64,000 nucleotides of DNA from Sphaerimonospora thailandensis (GCF_016863115.1 NZ_BOOG01000024.1:45980-109979), one strand, 5' to 3'. Positions 35,309 through 45,860 are shown, numbered from the stretch's first letter. Notes: generated by a model not told the origin, from the sequence alone. Translations and numbers: made by a program.

Positions 35309-36226
35309 ATGCCTGAACTGCCCGAGGTCGAGGTCGTCCGGCGTGGGCTGGAACGCTGGGTCGCCGGCCGGACGATCGCGTCGGCGGAGGTCCTGCACCC
35401 GCGAGCCGTCCGCAGGAACGTCGGCAGCCTGCCCGACCGGCTCAAGGGCCGGACCGCCGCCTCCGTCGAGCGCCGCGGCAAGTACCTGTGGCTGCCCCTG
35501 CTCGGCAGTGAGGACGTCACCGCCGGCCCGGATGGCCAGGACGGACTGGGCCGCGAGGCCGGTGCGGGTGAGGCGCTCATCGCCCACCTGGGCATGAGCG
35601 GCCAGCTCCTCGTCGTGGATCCCCGCACGCCCATGGAGAAGCACCTGAGGGTGCGGCTGTCCTTCACGGACGGCGGCCCGGAACTGCGCTTCGTCGACCA
35701 GCGCACGTTCGGTCATCTGCTGGTCGCGCCCATGGCCGTACGGCTGCCGCGACCGGTACCCGAGCCGATCGCGCACATCGCGGCAGACCCGTTGGAGGAC
35801 GCGTTCGACGACGAGGAGTTCGCCACCAGGCTGCGGTCGCGCCGCACTGAGATCAAGCGGGCGCTGCTGGACCAGTCGCTGATCAGCGGGGTGGGCAACA
35901 TCTACGCGGACGAGGCGCTGTGGCGGGCGCGGCTGCACTGGGCGAGGCCGACCGAGACGCTGACCACAACGAAGATCGCCGAACTGCTGTCGGCGGTCCG
36001 CGAGGTGATGGCCGAGGCGCTGGAGCAGGGCGGCACGTCGTTCGACAGCCTGTACGTCAACGTCAACGGGGAGAGCGGCTACTTCGACCGGTCGCTCGCC
36101 GTGTACGGCAGGCGGGACCGCCCCTGTCCCCGCTGCGGGACGCCGGTCAGGCGGGAGGCGTTCATGAACAGGTCCTCCTACAGCTGTCCGAAATGTCAGC
36201 CACGTCCCAGAAATGCTCATCCGTAG
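35309..36226 (+). CDS. mutM: Formamidopyrimidine-DNA glycosylase
   Basis: A base-excision repair enzyme for 8-oxoguanine. This 305-residue protein starts [17 protein letters not shown] with catalytic P2 and E3, has the H2TH helix [21 protein letters not shown], and a C-terminal zinc finger CPRCGTP...CPKC. It stands 33 bases after rnc. Confidence 0.97.
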   Translation: MPELPEVEVVRRGLERWVAGRTIASAEVLHPRAVRRNVGSLPDRLKGRTAASVERRGKYLWLPLLGSEDVTAGPDGQDGLGREAGAGEALIAHLGMSGQLLVVDPRTPMEKHLRVRLSFTDGGPELRFVDQRTFGHLLVAPMAVRLPRPVPEPIAHIAADPLEDAFDDEEFATRLRSRRTEIKRALLDQSLISGVGNIYADEALWRARLHWARPTETLTTTKIAELLSAVREVMAEALEQGGTSFDSLYVNVNGESGYFDRSLAVYGRRDRPCPRCGTPVRREAFMNRSSYSCPKCQPRPRNAHP

Positions 36227-36311
36227 CAACAGCCTGGTGCTCCACCTGCTCTCTTATGGTCAGATGGACCCCGGCGTGCGGCGCGCGAGGCGGCTTTGGA
36301 TACTGGTAAGC

Positions 36312-36581
36312 ATGATTCGGCTGACCGCATGGGTCCGGGGACGGGTGCAGGGAGTCGGGTTCCGCTGGTGGACCCGGTCCCGGGCGCTCGAGCTCGGCCT
36401 GTCCGGGTGGGCCGCGAACCTCGCCGACGGGAGAGTCGAGGTCGTGGCCGAAGGCCCCCGGGAATCGTGCGAGAAGCTTCTCGAGGCGTTACGCGGCGGC
36501 GACACGCCCGGCCAGGTGGAGGGGGTAGTTGAGCGATGGAGCGACGCTAAGGGAAGTATGGCCGGGTTTGTAGAGAGGTAG
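36312..36581 (+). CDS. acyP: Acylphosphatase
   Basis: An 89-residue protein that hydrolyses acyl phosphates. The signature [18 protein letters not shown] contains the catalytic Arg and the anion loop, and [13 protein letters not shown] holds the catalytic Asn. The ATG at 36312 gives the usual N terminus. It is common between mutM and smc in actinobacteria. Confidence 0.93.
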   Translation: MIRLTAWVRGRVQGVGFRWWTRSRALELGLSGWAANLADGRVEVVAEGPRESCEKLLEALRGGDTPGQVEGVVERWSDAKGSMAGFVER

Positions 36582-36769
36582 GCCTTCCCCCAAACCCACC
36601 AAATCGGGTATATTTACCTGTCGAGAGTGCCTACCGGCCGTCTGTGTGGAGCGTTCAACTTGACCGCCTCCATTGCCGGTGCGACTCTTGAGAGGAACCA
36701 CGCGCACCCCTCCCGCGGTATAGAAGTGCGCGAACCAGTCTGGTCACTCAGCGTGGAGGACCCTTTACT

Positions 36770-36964
36770 ATGGCGAAGGCTCTACTCGGCCACGTCGGCG
36801 GTCCTGACCCTCGGATGATCTCGGAAATGCGCCGTCTCCAGCAGCGCGTCCGTGATCTGGAGGCAGAACTCACCCGGCTCCAGGCGCAGAACGACGCGCT
36901 CGCGGCGCAAGCTCGCGACGAAGCCCTGGCCCGGCTGCAGGATCGCGAGCCGGTTCTCACCTGA
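36770..36964 (+). CDS. Small coiled-coil protein conserved in actinomycetes
   Basis: A 64-residue protein starting MAKALLGHVGGPDPRMISEM, followed by heptad-like RRLQQRVRDLEAELTRLQAQ that predicts a coiled coil. GGAGG stands before the ATG. A TATATT hexamer near 36608 may be its promoter. Its function is not known; the position just before smc is conserved. Confidence 0.8.
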   Translation: MAKALLGHVGGPDPRMISEMRRLQQRVRDLEAELTRLQAQNDALAAQARDEALARLQDREPVLT

Positions 36965-36995
36965 GGACCGGCAGGGGATTGGAAAACGGATTGTA

Positions 36996-37020
36996 GGGAC
37001 GCCCCGCAAAGGCGTCCCTT
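36996..37020 (+). terminator. Terminator before smc
   Basis: GGGACGCC at 36996-37003 is inverted at 37011-37018, followed by TT. Confidence 0.7.
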
Positions 37021-37239
37021 GCCATTTCCGGATCCGCTTCCTCTCGCTTTCGCCATACTTTCCGCACCGCTCCGCCCGTGCCTCCTTCGGAGTTCGTACG
37101 GATCGTCACCGATTTCGCGCTCAGAACGTCCGGGCGAGACACGACTCGGAGACACCGTTCGCTGAGCGTATGCGACGTTTGGAAGTCGCCGGAGCGATAG
37201 TCTTCCCCAGAACGCGTGGGCGGGGGGAGGGGGCGACAG

Positions 37240-40200
37240 GTGTACCTGAAGGCCCTGACCCTGCGCGGTTTCAAGTCCTTCGCCTCCGCGACCACTCTGA
37301 GGTTCGAGCCCGGCATCACCTGCGTGGTCGGCCCCAACGGCTCAGGCAAGTCCAACGTCGTCGACGCCCTCGCCTGGGTGATGGGCGAGCACAGCGCCAA
37401 GTCGCTGCGCGGCGGCAAGATGGAGGACGTCATCTTCGCCGGCACCTCGAGCCGGCCGCCGCTCGGCCGGGCCGAGGTCACGTTGACCATCGACAACACC
37501 GACGGGGCGCTCCCCATCGACTACACCGAGGTGACGATCAGCCGGCTGATGTTCCGGTCCGGCCAGAGCGAGTACGCCATCAACGGCGACACCTGCCGCC
37601 TCCTCGACATCCAGGAGCTGCTGTCGGACTCCGGCATCGGCCGCGAGATGCACGTGATCGTCGGGCAGGGCCAGCTCGACCAGGTGCTGCACGCCGGCCC
37701 CGATGAGCGCCGCGCGTTCATCGAGGAGGCGGCGGGCGTCCTGAAGCACCGCAAGCGCAAGGAGAAGGCGCTTCGCAAGCTCGACGCGATGCAGGCGAAC
37801 CTGACCCGCGTCCAGGACCTCGTCACCGAACTGCGCCGCCAGCTCAAGCCGCTGGGCCGCCAGGCTGAGATCGCCAGGAAGGCCGCGGTGATCCAGGCCG
37901 ACCTGAGGGACGCACGGCTGCGCCTGCTCGCCGACGACGTGGTGACCCTCCGCGACACGCTGCGGCGGGAGGAGGCCGACGAGGCGGCCGTACAGGCGCG
38001 GCGATCCCGGGTCGAGAACGATCTCGCGGAGGGGCAGCGGCGGGAGGCCGAGCTGGAGACCGCGGAGAACGAGGCCCAGCCGCGCCTGAAGGCGGCGCAG
38101 GAGACCTTCTACCGCCTGTCGGCCCTGCGGGAACGGCTGCGCGGCGTCGAAGGCCTCGCCGCGGAACGGCAGCGGCACGCCGCGGACGCCGCCTCGATCG
38201 AGCGCCGTGGGCGCGACCCGGAGGATCTGGAGCGGGAGGCGGCCGAGGTCCGCGAGCAGGAGCGGACGCTGTCCGAGGAGCTGGAGGAGGCGCGCGAGCG
38301 CCTGGCAGCGGCCGTGGAGATCCGGGCCGAGGCCGAGGAGGCGCTGGCCGCGGAGGAGCGGCGCCTGGCCGCCGCCGCGCGGGCCGCCGCCGACCGGCGC
38401 GAGGCCCTCGCCCGGCTCCGCGGCCAGGTCGAGTCGGCACGCAGCCGCGCCCGTGCCGCAGGCGAGGAGGTCGGACGGCTCACCAGGGCTCTCGACGAGG
38501 CTCGGCAGCGCGCCGAGCGTGCGCGGGTCGACCACGACGCGCAGGAGTCGAGCGAACCGGTCGCCGACCCCGAGCTGGCCGCCGAGTTGGCCGCCGCACA
38601 GGAGGGCGTCGACCTCGCCCGTGCCGCCGTGGAGGAGGCCCGGGCCGTGGGCGTGCAGGCGGAGGCCGTGGTGGATGAGGCGCGCGCCGCCCTGACGGCG
38701 CCGCGTGAGGCGCTGGCCGCCGCCGGATCGGCCGTCACCGCGGCTCGCGCCGCCGACCAGGAGTCGCAGCGTACGATGGCCGCGCTGCAGGCGCGGTGCG
38801 AGGCGCTGGAGATGAGCCTCGCCGGAGGCGCCGACGGGGCGGCCGCGCTGCTCGGCGCGGGGCTGCCCGGAGTTCTCGGCCCGATCGCCGCCCTGTTGAA
38901 CGTGGAGCCCGGAGCGGAGGCGGCCGTCGCCGCGGTGCTCGCGGTCGACGGCGTGGCCGTGGCCTCGCTGACGGCCGCCGTGGCAGCGGTGGAGCAGCTG
39001 CGCGACTGCGGCGGCGGCCGCTGCGCCCTCCTCATCGCGGCCGGCCCCGAGTCGGTCGGCCCCGAGTCGGTCGAGCAGACGGAGGGGGCCGTGCGGCAGG
39101 CCGCCGAACCACCGGTGGCGGGCGCCGCATGGGCGGCCGACCTGGTGAAGGTGTCCGAGGAGCTCCGCCCGTCGGCCGAGGCGCTCCTGGCGGACGTGGT
39201 CGTCGTCCCCGACCTGATCACGGCGCGCAAGGTCGTTGATCTGCGGCCGGATCTGCGGGCGGTCACCCGGGCGGGCGACGTGCTCGGCGCCCACGCGGCG
39301 CGCGGCGGCGCGGCGGGAGAGAGCTCCGCACTGCAGATGCGCCGGGCGCTGGACGAGGCCGCCGCCGAGTCGGCCACCGCGCGAGCGGCCGCCGAGCGGC
39401 ACGCCGAGGCGCTGGCCGAGGCGACGGCCGCGGAGGAGGCGTGCCGGCTCGCCGTCGAGGCGGCCCAGGCCCGGGTCGCCGAGGCGAGCAGCGGCGTGAG
39501 CGCCGCCCAGAACGCCGTCAACAGCGCCCAGAACGGATTGAACGCCGCCCAGGCCGTGCTCGACGGGCTGCGCGGCAGACAGCGGGACGCCGACAGGAGG
39601 GCGGCCGAGGCGGCCAAGCACCTCGCCCGTCTGGAGGCCGCCGTCAAGGCCGCCCAGGACGAGGCCGCCCGGCTGGCCAGAGCCGTACAGGACGCCGAGG
39701 AGGCCGGGGAGACCGCCCAGGCGGGCGTCGTGGAGCTGGAGGAACGGCTCGCGGAGGCGGAGTACGCGGCCGAGTTGGAGGCCGAGCCGACCACCGACGC
39801 CCGGGACGAGCTGGCAGCGGCCTGCGGGGTCACCCGGCAGGCCGAGATGGAGGTCAGGCTCGCCGTCCGCACCGCCGAGGAGCGGGCCAGGGGCATCGCG
39901 GGGCGCGTGGACGGGTTGCTGCGCGCCGCCAGGCGGGAACGTGAGGACCGCGCGCAGGCGGCGGCCGAGCGGGCACGCCGCCGGGCGCAGGCGCAGACCG
40001 CCGCCACCGTGGTCGAGGGGGCCCGGGCCGCGCTGCGCGCCATCGAGGGCTCCCTGGCCGCCGCCGCGCAGGAGCGCGACGAGGCGGAGCGGGCGCGTGG
40101 GGAGATCGACGCCGAGCTCAAGGCCGTACGGCTGCGCGTGCGCGAGCTCGGCGCCGAGCTGGACGCCCTGGTCAACCGGGTGCACGGCAGCGAGATGGCC

Positions 40201-40983
40201 AGGACCGAGCGGCGGCTGCGGCTGGAGCAGATGGAGCAGCGGGCCATGGAGGAGTTCGGCCTCGAACTCGAGCCGCTGATCGCGGAGTACGGCCCGGAGG
40301 CCCCGGTGCCGGGCGAGCCGCCGGTTCCGTACGTCCGGGAGGAGCAGGAGAAGCGGGCCAGAGTGGCCGAGCGGCAGATGGCCCAGCTCGGCAAGGTCAA
40401 CCCGCTCGCTCTCGAGGAGTTCGCCGCGCTGGAGGAGCGGCACGCGTTCCTCACCTCCCAGCTGGAAGACCTCAAGAAGACCCGCAAGGACCTTCTCCTC
40501 GTGGTGAAGGAGGTCGACGAGCGGGTCGAGCAGGTGTTCGCCGCGGCCTACGAGGACGTGGCGCGGGAGTTCGCGCAGATCTTCCAGCGGGTGTTCCCCG
40601 GCGGTGAGGGGCGGCTCATGCTGACCGACCCGAGCGACATGCTCACCACGGGGGTGGAGGTGGAGGCCCGGCCGCCCGGCAAGAAGGTCAAGCGGCTGTC
40701 CCTGCTGTCGGGCGGGGAGCGGTCGCTCACGGCGGTGGCCTTCCTCATCTCCATCTTCAAGGCACGCCCGTCGCCGTTCTACGTGATGGACGAGGTCGAG
40801 GCGGCCCTGGACGACACCAACACCCAGCGCCTGCTGACCCTTTTCGAGGAGCTGCGGCAGAGCTCCCAACTCATCGTGATCACCCACCAGAAGCGCACGA
40901 TGGAGATCGCCGACGCGTTGTACGGCGTGTCGATGCGGGGTGACGGCGTCACCCAGGTGGTCAGTCAGCGGCTGAGGGACTGA
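37240..40983 (+). CDS. smc: Chromosome segregation protein SMC
   Basis: The 1,247-residue SMC ATPase of the condensin complex. Walker A GPNGSGKSN is at residues 31-39. Two long Ala/Glu/Arg-rich coiled coils flank a hinge at about residues 535-700, and the C-terminal half-ATPase carries the signature LLSGGERSLTAVAFL and Walker B FYVMDEVEAALDD. GTG 37240 follows GGGGGGAGG. The large Ala-rich coiled coil generates long open antisense frames that are not genes. Confidence 0.97.
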   Translation: MYLKALTLRGFKSFASATTLRFEPGITCVVGPNGSGKSNVVDALAWVMGEHSAKSLRGGKMEDVIFAGTSSRPPLGRAEVTLTIDNTDGALPIDYTEVTISRLMFRSGQSEYAINGDTCRLLDIQELLSDSGIGREMHVIVGQGQLDQVLHAGPDERRAFIEEAAGVLKHRKRKEKALRKLDAMQANLTRVQDLVTELRRQLKPLGRQAEIARKAAVIQADLRDARLRLLADDVVTLRDTLRREEADEAAVQARRSRVENDLAEGQRREAELETAENEAQPRLKAAQETFYRLSALRERLRGVEGLAAERQRHAADAASIERRGRDPEDLEREAAEVREQERTLSEELEEARERLAAAVEIRAEAEEALAAEERRLAAAARAAADRREALARLRGQVESARSRARAAGEEVGRLTRALDEARQRAERARVDHDAQESSEPVADPELAAELAAAQEGVDLARAAVEEARAVGVQAEAVVDEARAALTAPREALAAAGSAVTAARAADQESQRTMAALQARCEALEMSLAGGADGAAALLGAGLPGVLGPIAALLNVEPGAEAAVAAVLAVDGVAVASLTAAVAAVEQLRDCGGGRCALLIAAGPESVGPESVEQTEGAVRQAAEPPVAGAAWAADLVKVSEELRPSAEALLADVVVVPDLITARKVVDLRPDLRAVTRAGDVLGAHAARGGAAGESSALQMRRALDEAAAESATARAAAERHAEALAEATAAEEACRLAVEAAQARVAEASSGVSAAQNAVNSAQNGLNAAQAVLDGLRGRQRDADRRAAEAAKHLARLEAAVKAAQDEAARLARAVQDAEEAGETAQAGVVELEERLAEAEYAAELEAEPTTDARDELAAACGVTRQAEMEVRLAVRTAEERARGIAGRVDGLLRAARREREDRAQAAAERARRRAQAQTAATVVEGARAALRAIEGSLAAAAQERDEAERARGEIDAELKAVRLRVRELGAELDALVNRVHGSEMARTERRLRLEQMEQRAMEEFGLELEPLIAEYGPEAPVPGEPPVPYVREEQEKRARVAERQMAQLGKVNPLALEEFAALEERHAFLTSQLEDLKKTRKDLLLVVKEVDERVEQVFAAAYEDVAREFAQIFQRVFPGGEGRLMLTDPSDMLTTGVEVEARPPGKKVKRLSLLSGGERSLTAVAFLISIFKARPSPFYVMDEVEAALDDTNTQRLLTLFEELRQSSQLIVITHQKRTMEIADALYGVSMRGDGVTQVVSQRLRD

Positions 40984-41058
40984 CCGTCCCAGGACTCGGG
41001 TGACGCGTCATGGGTGCGGTGACGGGAGCATCGCGGTTGATCTGGGAAACTGCATGGT

Positions 41059-42240
41059 GTGGACGCATACGTAGGCATAATCGTGATGGTGATCTCCATC
41101 GCCGTCCTGGCGGTGGGGAGCCTGTTCCTGCTGCTCCGGCCGAAAGGCAGGGGCCTCCCGCCCGTGGAGGCGCCGCCGGAGCCGCCCGCGCCCACGCTTG
41201 AGGAACCGGCGAAGGCGGGCCCGAGCGAAGAAGAGGGCGGCGCGACGACGACGCTGCCTCCTCCGCCGGTCGCTCCCGTCGAGGAGCTGCTCAAGGCTCC
41301 GGAGATCGAGATCCCGCTGCCGTCGGCCGGCCGGATGGTACGGCTGCGCAGCCGGTTGGCCCGATCGCAGAACATGCTCGGCCGGGGCCTGCTCGAACTG
41401 CTGTCCCGGGACCGCCTCGACGACGACGCGTGGGACGAGATCGAGGAGACCCTGATCACCGCCGACATCGGCGTGTCCACCACCCGCGCGATGGTGGAGG
41501 ACCTGCGGACGAAGGTGAAGGTGCTCGGCACGCGCACCCCGGCCGAGGTGCGCAAGCTGCTTCGGGAGGAGCTGCTCACGCAGGTCTCCCCGGAGCTCGA
41601 CCGGACCCTGCGCACGGAGCCGCACGGCGAGCGGCCGGCCGTCGTCCTGGTGGTGGGCGTCAACGGCACCGGCAAGACCACCACGTCGGGCAAGCTGGCC
41701 CGGGTGCTGGTCGGCGACGGCAAGAAGGTCGTGCTCGGCGCGGCCGACACGTTCCGGGCGGCGGCGACCGATCAGCTGCAGACCTGGGGCGACCGGGTGG
41801 GCGCCGCGACCGTACGCGGTCCCGAGGGCGGCGACCCGGCGTCGGTGGCGTTCGACGCGGTGGCCAGGGGCATCGAGGACAAGGCGGACACCGTGATCGT
41901 CGACACGGCCGGCCGTCTGCACACGAAGACCGGGCTGATGGACGAGCTGGGCAAGGTCAAGCGGGTCATCGAGAAGAAGGCCACGGTGGACGAGGTGCTG
42001 CTGGTCCTCGACGCGACGACCGGGCAGAACGGCATGCGCCAGGCCCAGGTGTTCGCCGAGGTGGTCAACGTCACCGGCATCGCGCTGACCAAGCTGGACG
42101 GCACCGCCAAGGGCGGGATCGTGATCTCGGTGCAGCGCGAGCTCGGGGTTCCGGTCAAGCTGGTCGGCCTGGGCGAGGGCCCCGATGATCTGGCGCCCTT
42201 CGATCCGGAGGTTTTCGTCGATGCCATTGTGGGGGATTGA
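41059..42240 (+). CDS. ftsY: Signal recognition particle receptor FtsY
   Basis: A GTPase that docks SRP-bound ribosomes on the membrane. At 393 residues it has an N-terminal membrane anchor (GIIVMVISIAVLAVGSLFLLL), a Pro/Glu/Ala-rich linker to about residue 85, then the NG domain: G1 GVNGTGKTTT at residue 200, DTAGR, and TKLDGTAKGG near the end. The start is GTG 41059. It follows smc, a conserved order. Confidence 0.96.
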   Translation: MDAYVGIIVMVISIAVLAVGSLFLLLRPKGRGLPPVEAPPEPPAPTLEEPAKAGPSEEEGGATTTLPPPPVAPVEELLKAPEIEIPLPSAGRMVRLRSRLARSQNMLGRGLLELLSRDRLDDDAWDEIEETLITADIGVSTTRAMVEDLRTKVKVLGTRTPAEVRKLLREELLTQVSPELDRTLRTEPHGERPAVVLVVGVNGTGKTTTSGKLARVLVGDGKKVVLGAADTFRAAATDQLQTWGDRVGAATVRGPEGGDPASVAFDAVARGIEDKADTVIVDTAGRLHTKTGLMDELGKVKRVIEKKATVDEVLLVLDATTGQNGMRQAQVFAEVVNVTGIALTKLDGTAKGGIVISVQRELGVPVKLVGLGEGPDDLAPFDPEVFVDAIVGD

Positions 42241-42348
42241 TCGCGCCGAAATCCGTCCGATTCCGGACAATCTCCAGTGAAGCCTTGTTAAGTGATCTGG
42301 TTTATGTTGATATTTCCCTCGTTTGCCACATGATCGGGAGGGATCGAC

Positions 42349-42423
42349 ATGAAGAAGATCGTTGTTCACAAGCCTGGAACGGTCAAGCTCTCCGCCGCGG
42401 CCAGCCCTCGGCACGGGATCTGA
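42349..42423 (+). CDS. 24-residue candidate peptide precursor
   Basis: A 25-codon ORF with a consensus ribosome site GGGAGGG at 42336-42342, six bases before the ATG. The product is MKKIVVHKPGTVKL followed by SAAASPRHGI: a basic, hydrophobic N-terminal part and a short Ser/Ala-rich tail, with no cysteine. It is followed by its own hairpin terminator and then by a TPR protein and an MFS exporter. The layout resembles a ribosomally made peptide precursor, but no classical maturase is next to it. I do not recognise a family. Confidence 0.55.
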   Translation: MKKIVVHKPGTVKLSAAASPRHGI

Positions 42424-42428
42424 TCGAC

Positions 42429-42486
42429 GACGAAGCCGGCGCCCGTCGGGGTTGAACACAACCCGGGGCACCGGCTTCGTTCTCGT
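42429..42486 (+). terminator. Hairpin terminator between the peptide and TPR genes
   Basis: ACGAAGCCGG at 42429-42438 is inverted at 42471-42480, with an inner GGGTT/AACCC-type stem, followed by TCTCGTT. It could let the short upstream ORF be expressed more strongly than the downstream genes. Confidence 0.7.
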
Positions 42487-42518
42487 TCGAGCCGGTCGCG
42501 GGAGTAGGAGGAGAGCGG

Positions 42519-44585
42519 GTGCGTCATCTATGGATCAGGAATCCACACCGGGCTGACGAGGTGGTGACGTCGCAGCTCCTGCTGCCCCCGATCGACGCCC
42601 ACCGGCGGCGGTGCGGACCGTACACCGCGGCTGGAGCCCTGCTGCACGCGCTGGTGCCGGGCGCTTTGGAGCGCCGGCCCGACCTGGTGGCCGCGCACGA
42701 CATCGAGATCCGTACGGCCGCGCCCGATCTGTGCGACATGGTCCCCGCCCGGCGGCAGTCGATCGCCGCCGGCCTGCCGAGGCCGCAGCGGATCCTGGTG
42801 CCCGCGCCGCGCCGGACACTGCGAATCGCCAACGGATTGGCCGAGTTCCTCCGCGATTACCTGCGTGATCAGGCGGGATCGGATGGGCCGCGCGCACTCG
42901 TCGTGGAGCAGGTCGACCAGGCCGACCACACTGACCGCGAGCTCCTCACCGTCCTGCTGCGCCGTCTGGACCCCGCCCTGCTCACGCTCGTGGTCTGCGC
43001 GGCCGATCCCGATCCCGAGCTGGCGGCCGCCCTCCGGCAGTACGCCGAGCCTCGTGAACCGCGTGTGCGGGCGGCCGGACCCGATGGAGATGTCAGATTT
43101 GTGGGGGATGCCGGGCGTCTGGGAGATTATGTCGAGCTGGACGGCACCTGTGACGCACCGGAGGTGCGCGAGCCGTACGAGCGGATGCAGCCCGGGGAAC
43201 GGGCACGGCGGCACCGGGAACGGGCCGACGCGCTGGCCTCGACCGGGCTCGTCGCACCGCGGCTGGGGGCCATCCCCTACCACCGGGAGCACGGGGGCGA
43301 CCTGCGGGCGACGATCGACGCGTTCGCGTTCGCGGTGGAGAAGTGCCTGGTCGAGGGCTTCCACCACGCGGTGGCCGAGCTCGGTGAACGAGCGTTGCGG
43401 ATCATCGAGCGGGAGGCCGACCCGGCGGCCTGGTGGCGGATCCTGCACAGCACGGCGTCCGCGCTGGGGGCCACCGAGCGGGAGGACGCGGCCCGCGCGC
43501 TGTTTGACCTGGCCCGCCGGGAGATCGTCGACGCGAAGGATCGGGCGACGGCGGCGTACGCCACGGCGATGCTGCTGGTGCGCCACCACGACCCCGCCCG
43601 GCGGGACGCCGACGAGGCGCTGGCCTGGATCAACGAGGCGGTGGCGCTCACCTCGCTGCTGCCCGACCGCCGGGTGCGCGCCTTCCACCTGGGATTCGAC
43701 CTGAACGGCAAGGCCCTGGTGGTGAGCCGCCGCGGCCGGCTCACCGAGGCGTACCGGCTCGTCGAGGAGGCCATCGAGCTGGCGGAGCGCGATCTGGACC
43801 CGGGCGAGCATCCGATCCACCGGCTGGTCCTGCGGGCCAACCGGGCCCAGCTGACCGCGATGCTCGGCCGGCCGGACGAGGCGCTGCCGGACCTGACCGC
43901 CGCGATCGAGGCGGACCCGCGGTACCCCGACTACTACATCGACCGCGGCAACCTGCTGTGCCGTCTGGGCAGGCACGACGACGCGGTCGCCGACTACGAG
44001 ACCGCGATGCGGGTGAGCCCGCCCTTCCCGGAGCCGTACTACAACCGGGCGGAGATCCGGTTCGCCGCCGGGGACCACGAGGGAGCCCTGGCCGACCTGG
44101 ACTACGCGCTGGAACTCGATCCCGGCTTCGCGGTCGCCTATGTCAACCGGGCGGGTCTGCTGGCGGGCGCCGGGGAGTACGGCAGGGCTCGTGACGACGC
44201 GGAACGGGGTCTGGCCCTGGATCCGGGCAACGCCCACCTGCTGTGCGTGCTGGGGCAGGTGGCGACGGCCGAGGGCAGGCACGCGGAGGCGCGCAAGGCG
44301 CTCGACGCGGCCGTCGACCGTGACCCCGGCCTCGCGTCCGCCTGGGCCGCCCGGGGCGTTCTCGCCTTCGAGACGGACGACCCCGAAGGGGCGGTGGCCG
44401 ACCTGACCCGGGCGGTCGAGCTCGGGGAGGAGGACGCCGGGCAGCTGTTCACCGCGCTGTTCAACCGGGCCGTCGCGTTGCGGGCGCTGGGCAGGCAGGA
44501 GCAGGCCAGGGCCGACCTGCTCCGGGCGCTGGAACTGGCGCCCGACGACGAGGACGTACGGCGCGCACTGGCTGCGGGGAGCTGA
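42519..44585 (+). CDS. TPR protein with a degenerate STAND-like NTPase region
   Basis: A 688-residue cytosolic protein. Residues about 90-190 look like the C-terminal half of a STAND/LuxR-type ATPase: Walker B-like RALVVEQVDQAD followed by LLRRLDPALLTLVVC; no Walker A is visible. Residues about 430-680 hold about seven tetratricopeptide repeats (for example YPDYYIDRGNLLCRLGRHDD). Its start GTG 42519 follows AGGAGGAG. It is three bases from the MFS gene and so co-transcribed. Function unknown; a regulator or scaffold for the adjoining peptide is possible. Confidence 0.85.
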   Translation: MRHLWIRNPHRADEVVTSQLLLPPIDAHRRRCGPYTAAGALLHALVPGALERRPDLVAAHDIEIRTAAPDLCDMVPARRQSIAAGLPRPQRILVPAPRRTLRIANGLAEFLRDYLRDQAGSDGPRALVVEQVDQADHTDRELLTVLLRRLDPALLTLVVCAADPDPELAAALRQYAEPREPRVRAAGPDGDVRFVGDAGRLGDYVELDGTCDAPEVREPYERMQPGERARRHRERADALASTGLVAPRLGAIPYHREHGGDLRATIDAFAFAVEKCLVEGFHHAVAELGERALRIIEREADPAAWWRILHSTASALGATEREDAARALFDLARREIVDAKDRATAAYATAMLLVRHHDPARRDADEALAWINEAVALTSLLPDRRVRAFHLGFDLNGKALVVSRRGRLTEAYRLVEEAIELAERDLDPGEHPIHRLVLRANRAQLTAMLGRPDEALPDLTAAIEADPRYPDYYIDRGNLLCRLGRHDDAVADYETAMRVSPPFPEPYYNRAEIRFAAGDHEGALADLDYALELDPGFAVAYVNRAGLLAGAGEYGRARDDAERGLALDPGNAHLLCVLGQVATAEGRHAEARKALDAAVDRDPGLASAWAARGVLAFETDDPEGAVADLTRAVELGEEDAGQLFTALFNRAVALRALGRQEQARADLLRALELAPDDEDVRRALAAGS

Positions 44586-44588
44586 AAG

Positions 44589-45860
44589 GTGCGGGAGGAG
44601 ACCCCGGCGAGGCCGGTCGGTCAACCGGCGCCGGAGGCGAAGGCCTACCCCGCCCACCGGTACTGGCTGCTGCTCGCGGCCTATCTCACCTCGTCGGTCG
44701 GCAACTGGATGTATCGGCTGACCCTTCCCCTGCTGGTGCTGCACCTGACCGACTCCGCCCTGGCCACCGGTGGGCTGTACGCGCTGGAGTACCTCCCCTA
44801 CCTCCTGCTCGCGATGTTCGGCGGAGTGATCGCCGACCGGTTCGACCGCAGGCGGGTGCTGATCGCGGGGGACCTGGCCGCCGGGGTGATCGCCTGCGCC
44901 CTGGCCCTGTTCGTGATGGCGGGCGCGCAGCCGATCTGGCTGATCTTCGTGCTCACCTTCCTGCTGGCCTGCGTCGATCCGCTCTATCAGCCGGCCTTCC
45001 AGAGCATCCTGCCCGCGCTGGTGCCGCCGGAGCGTCTGGCGACGGCGAACGCGCGTGCCCACATGGGCGACTGGACACTCAGCGCGGTGGGGCCGATGAT
45101 CGGCGCGACCGTCGTGACGGCGCTGGGCTACCAGGCGGCGATCTTCCTGGACGCCGCGACGTTCTTGGTGTCTGCCCTGCTGATCCTGCTCATCGGCCGT
45201 ATGCCCGCGGTCAAGGCCGCCGGCCGTGCCGCCGCTGTTGTCGGGCGATCGGTGTTCGCGGACATCCGGGAGGGCCTGCGCTACCTGTTCCGGGAGAACC
45301 GGATCGTCCTGTCCAGCGCCCTGCTCTCCATGGCGGGCAACTTCGCGATCTGGCTGGCCCTGGCCAACCTCATCTTCTACCTCACCGAATACCACCGGTT
45401 CACGCCGACCGAGATCGGCGTGGTGTACGGCATGCAGGGCGTCGGCGCGGTGCTCGGCGCGGCGCTGGTCGGTCGTCTGCTCAGGCGCTTTCCACCGGGC
45501 CCGCTCATGATCTGGGCGATGGCCGTGGGCGGCCTGGCCGTGCTGTGCCTGATCCCGGCGCGCGGCCCGGTGGCGATCGGAGCGGCATGGCTGGTGCAGT
45601 TCGCCGCGGCGGGGGTGCTCGGCGTGTCCGCGCTCACCCTCCGGCAGCGGCTCATCCCCGAGCGGCTGCTCGGCCGGGTCCTCGCCACCGCCCGAATGCT
45701 CGCGTTCAGCTCCATTCCGCTCGCGTCGATCGTCACGGGCGTGCTGGAGAACGCGCTGAACGACATGTACGTGGTCCTCGCCGTCTCCGGCATGAGCTGG
45801 CTGTTGCTGTCGGCGGCCGTGTCCCGATCTCCGCTGCGCCGCGCCGTCCTCGACGTCTAG
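44589..45860 (+). CDS. MFS exporter (12 TM)
   Basis: A 423-residue MFS transporter related to macrolide and siderophore exporters. After a polar N terminus, motif A is [14 protein letters not shown], and 12 hydrophobic segments follow, with a centre loop around residue 205-220. The start is GTG 44589, coupled to the TPR gene. It overlaps the convergent cysteine desulfhydrase gene by four bases. The substrate is unknown; the upstream peptide is a candidate. Confidence 0.88.
   Translation: MREETPARPVGQPAPEAKAYPAHRYWLLLAAYLTSSVGNWMYRLTLPLLVLHLTDSALATGGLYALEYLPYLLLAMFGGVIADRFDRRRVLIAGDLAAGVIACALALFVMAGAQPIWLIFVLTFLLACVDPLYQPAFQSILPALVPPERLATANARAHMGDWTLSAVGPMIGATVVTALGYQAAIFLDAATFLVSALLILLIGRMPAVKAAGRAAAVVGRSVFADIREGLRYLFRENRIVLSSALLSMAGNFAIWLALANLIFYLTEYHRFTPTEIGVVYGMQGVGAVLGAALVGRLLRRFPPGPLMIWAMAVGGLAVLCLIPARGPVAIGAAWLVQFAAAGVLGVSALTLRQRLIPERLLGRVLATARMLAFSSIPLASIVTGVLENALNDMYVVLAVSGMSWLLLSAAVSRSPLRRAVLDV

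Noticed and set aside
37342..40887. Very long open frame antisense to smc (about 1,180 codons), and a second of about 790 codons
   Set aside because: It is an artefact of high GC and Ala/Glu/Arg-rich coiled-coil codons; it is low-complexity, without domains or ribosome site, and smc itself is unambiguous.
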